Assembly (NCBI GenBank): GCA_003003925.1
Contig: PVWP01000002.1
Coordinates: 1 to 64,000, forward strand
Direction: 5' to 3'
Length of the DNA stretch: 64,000 nucleotides
Source: Aphanothece cf. minutissima CCALA 015
Lineage (GTDB): Bacteria; Cyanobacteriota; Cyanobacteriia; PCC-6307; Cyanobiaceae
Shown here: positions 1-6,736 of the stretch, one piece after another
How positions within the stretch are numbered: position 1 is the stretch's first letter
How the letters are laid out: each line of letters begins with the position of its first letter
Made by a program: the position numbers and the translations under genes
The notes under the pieces: generated by a model
Seen by the model: the letters and a program-made list of their open reading frames with translations, nothing else
Told to the model about the DNA's origin: nothing
Databases searched by the model: none

Positions 1-342
1 ACTCACCACCAGGCGCAGGTTGGCGGCCACCATGCGCTCCTTGGCGCGGCGGCCGGCGTGCAGGCGCTTGCGCAGCATCGCCGGGGTGAGGCCCGCCTCG
101 GCGGCCAGCAGCTCGGGGCTGGGCTCTTCCCCACCGGAGCGCAGGGTGAGTTCCTCGCGCAGCTCCTCAAGGGTCATCAGCTCCTGGACCTGGCGGCCCA
201 GGGTGATCTCCTGCTCATGGCTGAGCAGCGGCACGCGGCCGATGTCCCGCAGGTAGGAACGCAGCGAATCGCCGGTGGGGACCAGCAGGGACGCGGAGGC
301 AGCCGTAACCGTGGAAGCAGCCGTGACGGTGATCGAAGGCAT
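1..342 (-). CDS. RNA polymerase sigma-70 family factor (group 2 type), 3' part missing
   Basis: The 114 visible codons are the N-terminus of a primary-like sigma factor that directs RNA polymerase to promoters; the gene runs off the left edge. Residues about 25-55 match sigma region 1.2 (DSLRSYLRDIGRVPLLSHEQ). The last visible part enters region 2.1 (AKERMVAANLRLVVS). The short N-terminus without a long acidic region 1.1 suits a cyanobacterial group 2 sigma rather than the housekeeping SigA. The ATG at 340-342 has GGGA just upstream. Which group 2 sigma it is cannot be told from this fragment. A perfect palindrome lies 9 bp upstream of the start. Confidence 0.85.
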   Translation of the reverse strand, partial: MPSITVTAASTVTAASASLLVPTGDSLRSYLRDIGRVPLLSHEQEITLGRQVQELMTLEELREELTLRSGGEEPSPELLAAEAGLTPAMLRKRLHAGRRAKERMVAANLRLVVS

Positions 343-351
343 CGTCCCTTG

Positions 352-375
352 TTACGAAACCATTTGGTTTCGTAA
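352..375. promoter_or_regulatory. Perfect 11-bp inverted repeat upstream of the sigma-factor gene
   Basis: The arms TTACGAAACCA and TGGTTTCGTAA are exact reverse complements separated by two bases. The repeat is A+T-richer than its surroundings and lies between the sigma start codon and a -10-like element. A dimeric repressor operator or a 5'-UTR hairpin would both fit. It has no T-run in either direction, so a terminator is less likely. Confidence 0.6.
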
Positions 376-383
376 ATCTACCA
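375..383 (-). promoter_or_regulatory. Possible extended -10 of the sigma-factor promoter
   Basis: On the minus strand the sequence reads TGGTAGATT, which resembles an extended -10 (TG, one base, TANNTT). It directly abuts the palindrome, so the transcription start would fall inside the palindrome. No convincing -35 was seen. This is inference from the motif only. Confidence 0.3.
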
Positions 384-431
384 TCACTTCGCGGACTCGC
401 TCCGACCTGGAGCGGTGCCCACAATGGAGCC

Positions 432-1151
432 ATGGGCGCCGAACGGCTTCAGAAACTCGTGGCGGCCGCTGGGCTCTGCTCCCGCCGTCAGGCCGAGACC
501 TGGCTGCGCGACGGCCGGGTGCGGGTCAACGGCGAGTTGGCCCAGCTCGGGGATCGGGCCGACCCCGCCTGCGACCGGATCAGTGTCGACGGCCGGCCCC
601 TGGAGCTGCCGGCCGCCACCCTGACACTGCTGCTGCACAAACCGGTCGGGGTGCTCAGCACCTGCCATGACCCCCACGGCCGCCCCACCGTGCTGGAGCT
701 GCTGCCGCCGGAACTGCGCCCCGGCCTGCACCCGGTGGGCCGGCTCGACGCCGACAGCCGCGGCGCCCTGCTGCTCAGCAACGACGGCGCCCTCACCCTG
801 CGCCTCACCCATCCCCGCTACGGCCATCGCAAGACCTACCGGGTCTGGGTGGAGGGGCTGCCCCGCACCGCCACCCTGGAGCGTTGGCGGGCCGGTGTGC
901 CCCTCGACGGCCTGCCCAGCCTGCCGGTGGAGCTGCGGCGGCTGCGCCACCACCGCGGCGCCACCCTGCTGGAGCTGGTGCTGCGGGAGGGCCGCAACCG
1001 CCAGATCCGGCGCACCGCCGAGATCCTCGGCCACCCCGTGCTCGACCTCAGCCGGATCGCCATCGGCCCGGTGTCGCTGGGGGATCTGGCGGAAGGGGCC
1101 TGGCGCAGGGTCGAACCGGGAGAATGGGGCCCCCTGGCCGTCGCTCCCTGA
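432..1151 (+). CDS. rluB: 23S/16S rRNA pseudouridine synthase, RluB/RsuA family
   Basis: This enzyme isomerises a specific uridine of ribosomal RNA to pseudouridine. The 239 residues begin with an S4 RNA-binding domain (about 2-50, ERLQKLVAAAGLCSRRQAE). The catalytic segment GRLDADSRGALLLSNDG follows, with the nucleophilic Asp at 106. Then come the LTHPRYGHRKTYRV strand and the family's NRQIRR motif near the C-terminus. Length is normal for RluB/RsuA. It diverges from the sigma gene and its 3' end overlaps the next gene. RsuA, RluB and RluE are hard to tell apart by reading; RluB is the usual cyanobacterial assignment. Confidence 0.9.
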   Translation: MGAERLQKLVAAAGLCSRRQAETWLRDGRVRVNGELAQLGDRADPACDRISVDGRPLELPAATLTLLLHKPVGVLSTCHDPHGRPTVLELLPPELRPGLHPVGRLDADSRGALLLSNDGALTLRLTHPRYGHRKTYRVWVEGLPRTATLERWRAGVPLDGLPSLPVELRRLRHHRGATLLELVLREGRNRQIRRTAEILGHPVLDLSRIAIGPVSLGDLAEGAWRRVEPGEWGPLAVAP

Positions 1152-2140
1152 GCCCCCCTTCCTTGCCCACTCCGGCCAAGCCCCTGCTCCAGCGCCTGCG
1201 CGAGCGCCTGCCGGGCCAGCGCCCGTCGCGTCCGGTCGTCGAGGAGCGGCCCCAGGATCCCCTCCTGGTCGCCGGCCAGCAGCTGCGGGAGGCCCGCGAG
1301 AGCCGCGGCCTCGGCCTGCGCCAGCTTGCCCTCGACACCCGCATCAGCACCGCCGTGCTGGAGGCCCTGGAGCGGGGCTGGCGGGACCGGCTGCCGGAGG
1401 CGGCCTATCTGCGCACGATGCTGCCGCTGCTGGAGCAGCACCTGGAGCTGCCCGGCGGCAGCCTCGACGGCGTGCTGCCACCGGAGCAGGACCGCCACCA
1501 CGGCCGGCGGCGGGACACGGTGCTGCTGCGCTTCACCCCGGGTTCGATCGATGTCTTCACCACCTGGCAGGGCACCGTGCTCTACGCGGTGCTGTGCGGC
1601 GGTCTGATCTATGGGCTCAATCTGCAGCAGCGCCGGCTGGCCGCCCAGGGGCTGCATGTGCTGCGACCGATCCCGCCCCTGAGCGCCGAGCAGAGCGACC
1701 GGGCCGATCTGGAGGATGCGGACCGGGCCATCCTGGGGGCCTATCCCGACCTGCGCCCCCTGGGCAAGGCCGCCGCCGGCCAGGGGCTGCAGCGGCTGCG
1801 CCGCGAGACCAGGCAGAACCGCCCCGATCTCGCCCTCGGCCTGCTGCGCCTGGAGCTGGCCAGGCCCACCCGGCTGTCCCTGCGCAGCGACCGGGGCGTC
1901 GAAACCCAGCTGCCGGCGGTGCAGGGCAGCCTCAGCCTGCCGGTGCTGCCCCCCTTCAGCCTGCGGCTTGAGCCGGCGCCGCCGGCCGGGTCCGTGCGCT
2001 GGAACGGCCAGCCGCTGGCTCCGGCCGGGGCCGCCGAACCCGGCGGTGTGGCGGCCACGCCCCAGGGCCAGGCCCAGTTCCTCTACCCGCCCCCGGCTCC
2101 GGCTCCGGCTCCGGCCGCCGCCCCGCGCCCCCGCCCGTAG
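1124..2140 (+). CDS. RodZ-like helix-turn-helix membrane protein
   Basis: The protein has about 338 residues. A Cro/RodZ-type helix-turn-helix lies at roughly 45-115 (AGQQLREARESRGLGLRQLA). A single hydrophobic segment follows at about 150-170 (TVLYAVLCGGLIYGLNL), then a periplasm-like region and a Pro/Ala-rich tail. RodZ-type proteins tie cell-shape machinery to the membrane, and cyanobacterial homologues are poorly studied. The ATG at 1124 overlaps rluB by 28 bp and has GGGAG close upstream; TTG at 1163 is the alternative. The tail is coded by short tandem repeats (CCGGCT units near 2093-2117) and overlaps the end of malQ on the other strand by 58 bp. Confidence 0.65.
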   Translation: MGPPGRRSLSPPSLPTPAKPLLQRLRERLPGQRPSRPVVEERPQDPLLVAGQQLREARESRGLGLRQLALDTRISTAVLEALERGWRDRLPEAAYLRTMLPLLEQHLELPGGSLDGVLPPEQDRHHGRRRDTVLLRFTPGSIDVFTTWQGTVLYAVLCGGLIYGLNLQQRRLAAQGLHVLRPIPPLSAEQSDRADLEDADRAILGAYPDLRPLGKAAAGQGLQRLRRETRQNRPDLALGLLRLELARPTRLSLRSDRGVETQLPAVQGSLSLPVLPPFSLRLEPAPPAGSVRWNGQPLAPAGAAEPGGVAATPQGQAQFLYPPPAPAPAPAAAPRPRP

Positions 2141-3648
2141 CGGGCCGCCATGGCGCCGAAGCCCTGGAGGGGCCCCGCCAGGGCGGAGACGGGGCGCGAC
2201 AGCCGCCAGCTCCAGTTGCCCTCGATGGTGCCGGGGGTGTTGAAGCGGGCCTCATCGCCCAGCTCCAGCAGGTCCTGCAGGGGCACCACCGCCAGATCGG
2301 CCGGCGAGGCCAGCGCCACCTCCAGCAGCTGCCAGCTCGGCGCCCGCACCTCAGCCCCCACCACCGCCGCCACCCGGCCCCGGGCGCCGTCGTCGAGATC
2401 CCGCCACCAGCCGAGGCTGGTGGCGTTGTCGTGGGTGCCGGTGTACACCACCCAGCGGCTGCCGCTGTAGTTGGCCGGCAAGTAGGGGTTGTCGTCGTTG
2501 CCGTCGAAGGCGAACTGGAGGATCTTCATCCCCGGCAGGGCGAAACGATCCCGCAGGGCCTCCACCGCCGGGGTGATGACGCCCAGGTCTTCGGCGATCA
2601 GCGGCAGCCGGCCGCCGGGAAGCAGCCGTCCCTGGCGGCGGCAGCGGGACCGCAGGCCGCCCAGCAGGGCGGCGCCGGGGGAGGGACGCCAGGAGCCGTG
2701 CTCGGCGGTGGCATCGGCGCCGGGGACGCTCCAGTAGGCCTCCAGGGCCCGGAAGTGGTCGAGCCGCAGCAGATCCATCAGCTCCAGCTGCCGCTGCAAG
2801 CGCCGCAGCCACCAGCGGAATCCCGTGAGCCGGTGCACCCACCAGCGGTAGACCGGGGTGCCCCAGAGCTGGCCGGTGGCGGAGAAGTAGTCCGGCGGCA
2901 CCCCGCTCTGCTCCACCAGGCCGCCGCCGGCGCGCAGGGAGAACAGGCGCCGCTGGCTCCAGACATCGGCGCTGTCGTGGGCCACGTAGAAGGGAAGATC
3001 CCCCACCAGGCGCACCCCCTGGCGGTGGGCCCGCTCCTGCAGCCGGCCCCACTGGACCTGGAGCTGCCACTGCAGCAGGGCCTCCTCCTGCAGGGCCTGG
3101 CTCCGGGCGTCGACCAGGGCCCGAAGGGCGGCGGGCTGGCGTCGGGCCAGGGGTTCGGGCCACTCCCACCAGGGCCGGCCGTCCTGGAGGCGGCGGATCA
3201 CCATGAAGCGGCAGTGGTCGACCAGCCAGAAACGCTGGCGCTCCTCCCAGCGATCGAAGGCCGCCCGTCGCTCCGGCGGCTGCTCCGCCCAGCGCCGGGC
3301 CAGGGCCGTGGCGATGGCGGCCGCCCGCGCGCCGGCAGCCCCTGGATCGAGGTGATCCTCGGGTCCGGTGGGCAGGGCGTCCCGGTCGGCGGCGGTGATC
3401 AGGCCGTCGACCACCAGGTCGTCGGCATCGATCAGCCAGGGGTTGAGGGCCGAACCGCTGGGGGAGCTGTAGGGGGAGCCGGTGCCGTCGGTGGGGGCCA
3501 GGGGCAGCAGCTGCCACACCCCCACCCCCTCGGCGGCCAGCAGGTCGATCCAGTCGCGGGCGGCGGCCCCGAAGCTGCCACAGGCCGGGGTGCCCGGCAG
3601 GGCGGTGGGGTGGAGCAGCACGCCGCAGGCGCGGGGGTCGCCGCTCAC
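2083..3648 (-). CDS. malQ: 4-alpha-glucanotransferase (amylomaltase)
   Basis: This GH77 enzyme transfers alpha-1,4-glucan segments and takes part in glycogen and maltodextrin turnover. The N-terminus (GVLLHPTALPGTPACGSFG) and the SPYSSPSGSALNPWLID motif are typical. The catalytic triad regions are all visible: RLDHFRALEAYW (nucleophile Asp), LIAEDLGVITP (acid/base Glu) and GTHDNATSLGWW (transition-state Asp). Predicted length is 521 residues. The GTG start at 3646-3648 overlaps the stop of bciB (GTGA), indicating translational coupling. The C-terminus ends in a Gly/Ala tail after GAMAARYGR that most MalQ proteins lack. This tail is antisense to the Pro/Ala tail of the RodZ-like gene. Confidence 0.92.
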   Translation of the reverse strand: MSGDPRACGVLLHPTALPGTPACGSFGAAARDWIDLLAAEGVGVWQLLPLAPTDGTGSPYSSPSGSALNPWLIDADDLVVDGLITAADRDALPTGPEDHLDPGAAGARAAAIATALARRWAEQPPERRAAFDRWEERQRFWLVDHCRFMVIRRLQDGRPWWEWPEPLARRQPAALRALVDARSQALQEEALLQWQLQVQWGRLQERAHRQGVRLVGDLPFYVAHDSADVWSQRRLFSLRAGGGLVEQSGVPPDYFSATGQLWGTPVYRWWVHRLTGFRWWLRRLQRQLELMDLLRLDHFRALEAYWSVPGADATAEHGSWRPSPGAALLGGLRSRCRRQGRLLPGGRLPLIAEDLGVITPAVEALRDRFALPGMKILQFAFDGNDDNPYLPANYSGSRWVVYTGTHDNATSLGWWRDLDDGARGRVAAVVGAEVRAPSWQLLEVALASPADLAVVPLQDLLELGDEARFNTPGTIEGNWSWRLSRPVSALAGPLQGFGAMAARYGRGRGAAAGAGAGAGGG

Positions 3649-4865
3649 GGTGTCGGCAGGCGATAGCGGGACACGATCCGGCGGGCGAAGGCCGGGATGT
3701 GGGCGTCGACCTTCTCCGGGTGGTGGCGCTGCAGCCAGAGGGCGTTGCGGGTGAAGTGGGAATCGATCGAGAAGCGGCCGTACTCGAGCCCCTTCGGCCC
3801 GAAGCGCTGCACGAACACCCCCACCAGTTCGGCGAGCCACATGGGCAGCTTGAGGGCCTTTTCGTAGGCGTCGATGCCCTGCTGCACCGCCTGGCGGCGG
3901 TCGCCGGAGCTGGTCACCGGCGCCAGATCGAGCTCCGGTTCCACCAGATCCAGCAGTTCCTGGCCGAGGGGGTTGCGGACGGTGACCCACTGGCGGCCGA
4001 AGCTGGCGCCCATGTAGCCCACCACCAGATCGGCGCCGGCATTGGTGTAGTCGAAGCAGCTCAGGCAGCTGGGGGCGAACACGTCCTTGAGGGCGGGCGT
4101 GTCGAGGCCGAAGAAGGGAACGGTTTCCTCCTGTCCGTCGCTGTGGCGGAAGTGGATGCGGAAGTCCTGCATGAACTCGTAGTGCACCACCGTGTCGGGG
4201 GAACGGCTGGCGCTCTCCAGGAAGGTCTGCAGCCCGTCCCGGCTGACGTTGTCGACGCAGGGCAGGCCGAGCACGTAGAGCTTCTGCAGGGGCAGGGTGG
4301 CCTGGACGGCCCGCAGGGCCTGGATCTGACAGCCCACGCCGATGGCCAGCAGCCGTTCGATGCCGCTGCCCGGCAGCTGCTCGAGCACTTCGAGGTTGGG
4401 GGAGAGGGTGGGCTTGTTCACCCGCGCCGCCAGCACCTCCTGGGGGGTGCGGGCCAGCACCGGCACCGGTGTGAAGCGGTCGTCCGGGCTCTGCTGCACG
4501 CACAGCACCGCATCCACCAGGCCCGTTTCCAGTGCCCGCACGCCGATGCGGCTGACGATGCCGGTCCACTGGGCCCCCTCGATCGGCTGGCGCAGGCGGG
4601 CGGTGACCATGCGCTGGTGCACGCCGAAGTAGAGCTCGTCCTCGTCGTCGAGGCGGCGGCTGCGGCCGTGGGCCTGCTCCTCCATGGCCTCGAAGCGCTG
4701 CTCGAGGAAGGCGCAGGCCCGGCGCACGTAGGCCACCCAGCGGCTGTCGCAGAGCCCGCAGTCGCTGCAGAGATCCTTGGCCGGTTTGGGGCTGCCCTTG
4801 GCCAGGGGTCGGGCTCGATCGTGCGGCGCCAGGGACGACGGCGCCGGTGAAGGAACGGAGGACAA
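3645..4865 (-). CDS. bciB: Ferredoxin-dependent 8-vinyl reductase of chlorophyll synthesis (FrhB family)
   Basis: This belongs to the coenzyme F420 hydrogenase beta-subunit family. The cyanobacterial members reduce the 8-vinyl group of divinyl (proto)chlorophyllide. The 406 residues carry an N-terminal iron-sulfur motif CSDCGLC (Cys33, 36, 39). Mid-protein there is the PSCLSCFDYTNAGADLVVGYMG segment with two further Cys. The start is TTG at 4863-4865, chosen because the Cys cluster follows about 30 residues later; its ribosome-binding site is weak. It is cotranscribed with malQ. A 7-hydroxymethyl chlorophyll reductase role is the closest alternative within the family. Confidence 0.82.
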   Translation of the reverse strand: MSSVPSPAPSSLAPHDRARPLAKGSPKPAKDLCSDCGLCDSRWVAYVRRACAFLEQRFEAMEEQAHGRSRRLDDEDELYFGVHQRMVTARLRQPIEGAQWTGIVSRIGVRALETGLVDAVLCVQQSPDDRFTPVPVLARTPQEVLAARVNKPTLSPNLEVLEQLPGSGIERLLAIGVGCQIQALRAVQATLPLQKLYVLGLPCVDNVSRDGLQTFLESASRSPDTVVHYEFMQDFRIHFRHSDGQEETVPFFGLDTPALKDVFAPSCLSCFDYTNAGADLVVGYMGASFGRQWVTVRNPLGQELLDLVEPELDLAPVTSSGDRRQAVQQGIDAYEKALKLPMWLAELVGVFVQRFGPKGLEYGRFSIDSHFTRNALWLQRHHPEKVDAHIPAFARRIVSRYRLPTP

Positions 4866-5003
4866 GCGGTGGTGGGCGCAGGAGCTCGACGCTCAAGCTA
4901 TCCGTCGTTGCGCTCCCATGCCGCCGCTCTGCGGTGGCCTCCGGGCCGATGGGCGGCGTCGCCTGCGCGAGAGTGCCCCCAGCCCCCCTCCGTTTCGGCC
5001 CCG

Positions 5004-6020
5004 ATGCCCGCCCGCCGGAAGCCCCGCCGCCCCGACGAACCCCCGGCCCCCGGCAACGGGACCCCCACGGCCCAGCCCCCGGCTGCGAAGCGGCGTCCGG
5101 CCACCGGACGGCTGCTCAAGAGCCTCGGCATCACCGCCGCCGGCGCCGTGGTGGGGATGGGCGTCCTGGGGCTGCTCTGGCCGATGCCCGACCGGGCCCT
5201 GGCGCCCACCCCCGAGGTGGGCCCGGCCAGCCTGGCCGCCCCGCCGGCGCGGGCCATCACCCTGCTGGTGATCGGCAGCGACGCCGAGACCATCGGCGCG
5301 CCGGTCAACAAGGCCGCCCCCGCCGGGCCGGCCAACGCCGATGCCCTGCTGCTGGTGCGGGTCAATCCCGAGGGGCCCCTGCAGGTGCTCAACCTGCCCA
5401 CCGAACTGGCGGTGAACCTGCCCGGGCAGAAGGGTCCGAAGCGGCTGGGGGAGGCGTTCCGCCTCGGGGGTGTGGCGCTCACCGCCGATGCGGTGCGGGA
5501 GCTGGTGGGGCTGGAGCCCCCTGCCCCCGACCGCTACCTGGTGCTCTCCCGGGGGGCGCTGCGGGATCTGGTCAACGGCCTGGGGGGGCTGGAACTCAGC
5601 CCGCCGCGGCGGATGAGCTACACCGACAGGACCCAGAAACTGACCATCGACCTGGAGGCCGGCCTGCAGCAGCTGGGGGGCAACAAGGTGGAGCAGCTGG
5701 TGCGCTTCCGCGATCCCTGGCTGGGCGACACCGGCCGGCGCAGCAACCAGCAGCTGGTGGCCAGCAGTCTCCGGGAGCGGATGCTGCAGCCGGAGCGGCT
5801 GGCGAAGCTGCCGTTCCTGGTGGGCCAGCTGCAGCCGAAGGTCCAGACCAACCTGTCGCCGGGTGAGACCCTCAGCCTGCTGGCGGCCGGGCTGGATGGC
5901 AGCAAGCCGGTGCAGTTCGCCAGCCTGCCCCTGAAGCCCGCCGAGGAGAAGCACAAGGGCCTGCGTCAGCTGGAGGCGGGTGCGACGCCGCCCCTGTGGA
6001 AGCCGCCGGCCGCTCCCTAG
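5004..6020 (+). CDS. LytR-CpsA-Psr (LCP) family protein
   Basis: LCP enzymes transfer lipid-linked glycopolymers onto the cell wall. The 338 residues have a basic, Pro-rich cytoplasmic N-terminus, one membrane segment at about 36-60 (LGITAAGAVVGMGVLGLLW), then the extracytoplasmic LCP domain. Visible motifs are IGSD, ADALLLVRV and LPTEL, plus FRDPWLGDTGRRSNQQ, where Arg/Asp residues contact the pyrophosphate. The first motif lacks the usual Arg of SDxR, and the domain is on the short side. The ATG at 5004 was chosen over longer in-frame starts because upstream codons do not look like a protein. Confidence 0.8.
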   Translation: MPARRKPRRPDEPPAPGNGTPTAQPPAAKRRPATGRLLKSLGITAAGAVVGMGVLGLLWPMPDRALAPTPEVGPASLAAPPARAITLLVIGSDAETIGAPVNKAAPAGPANADALLLVRVNPEGPLQVLNLPTELAVNLPGQKGPKRLGEAFRLGGVALTADAVRELVGLEPPAPDRYLVLSRGALRDLVNGLGGLELSPPRRMSYTDRTQKLTIDLEAGLQQLGGNKVEQLVRFRDPWLGDTGRRSNQQLVASSLRERMLQPERLAKLPFLVGQLQPKVQTNLSPGETLSLLAAGLDGSKPVQFASLPLKPAEEKHKGLRQLEAGATPPLWKPPAAP

Positions 6021-6034
6021 CGATAGTGGGCACC

Positions 6035-6703
6035 ATGGCCGTCCCTCCCGAGCTGCTGGTGCCGAGCACCTTCCAGCACTACCTGCTGGGGTTGTTCGCC
6101 GTGGCCAACAACTTCCCCGCCATCGGCCCCTTCCTCACCCTGAGCCAGGGGTTGCCGAGCAGCCAGGTGCGGCGGGTGATCCGCATCACCACCCTCTCCA
6201 GCCTGCTGATCATGCTGGGGGCCTTTGTCCTGGGCACGGCGGTGCTCCAGTTCTTCGGCATCAGCGTCAGTGCCTTCCAGATCGCCGGCGGCCTGCTGCT
6301 GGGCTTCAGCGGCCTGAGCATGCTGAACGCCACCGATCCCGGTGATTCCCACGAGAAGAGCTTCGATGTCTCGCGCATGGATGTGGGGCAGATGACCTCT
6401 TCGGCGATCGTGCCGATCTCCCTGCCCCTCACCACCGGCGCCGGCACGATGTCGACGATCACGGTGTATGCCGAGGCGGCCCGCACCCTCGACCACCGCC
6501 TCGAACTGTTCGGGGCCATCGTGGCGATGGCGGCCCTGATCGGCCTGATGTTCACCTTCGCCACCCGCCTCACCCGGCTGCTGGGCCATGTGGGCATGAC
6601 GGTGCTGATCAAGGTGATGGGCCTGTTCACCCTGGCGATCGGGGTCCAGTTCATCGCCACCGGCGCCACCACCCTGCTCAGCCGGGTGACGCTGACGATC
6701 TGA
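6035..6703 (+). CDS. MarC family integral membrane protein
   Basis: This UPF0056/MarC protein has 222 residues and about six hydrophobic helices. Typical family segments are FAVANNFPAIGPFLTL near the start, FQIAGGLLLGFSGLSML mid-protein and SSAIVPISLPLTTGAGTMSTI before the last three helices. The family's transport substrate is unknown; the original multiple-antibiotic-resistance link has been withdrawn. The ATG at 6035 follows the LCP stop by 14 bp; GTG at 6026 is also in frame. It converges on the WYL-domain gene. Confidence 0.85.
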   Translation: MAVPPELLVPSTFQHYLLGLFAVANNFPAIGPFLTLSQGLPSSQVRRVIRITTLSSLLIMLGAFVLGTAVLQFFGISVSAFQIAGGLLLGFSGLSMLNATDPGDSHEKSFDVSRMDVGQMTSSAIVPISLPLTTGAGTMSTITVYAEAARTLDHRLELFGAIVAMAALIGLMFTFATRLTRLLGHVGMTVLIKVMGLFTLAIGVQFIATGATTLLSRVTLTI

Positions 6704-6720
6704 GGCCGGCCGGTGGCCTC
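6702..6720. terminator. Possible hairpin between convergent genes
   Basis: GAGGCC and GGCCTC form a six-base stem around a seven-base loop, starting inside the marC stop codon. There is no T-run, so intrinsic termination is doubtful, but its position between two convergent genes fits. Confidence 0.2.
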
Positions 6721-6736
6721 CCTCGGACCCTGACGT

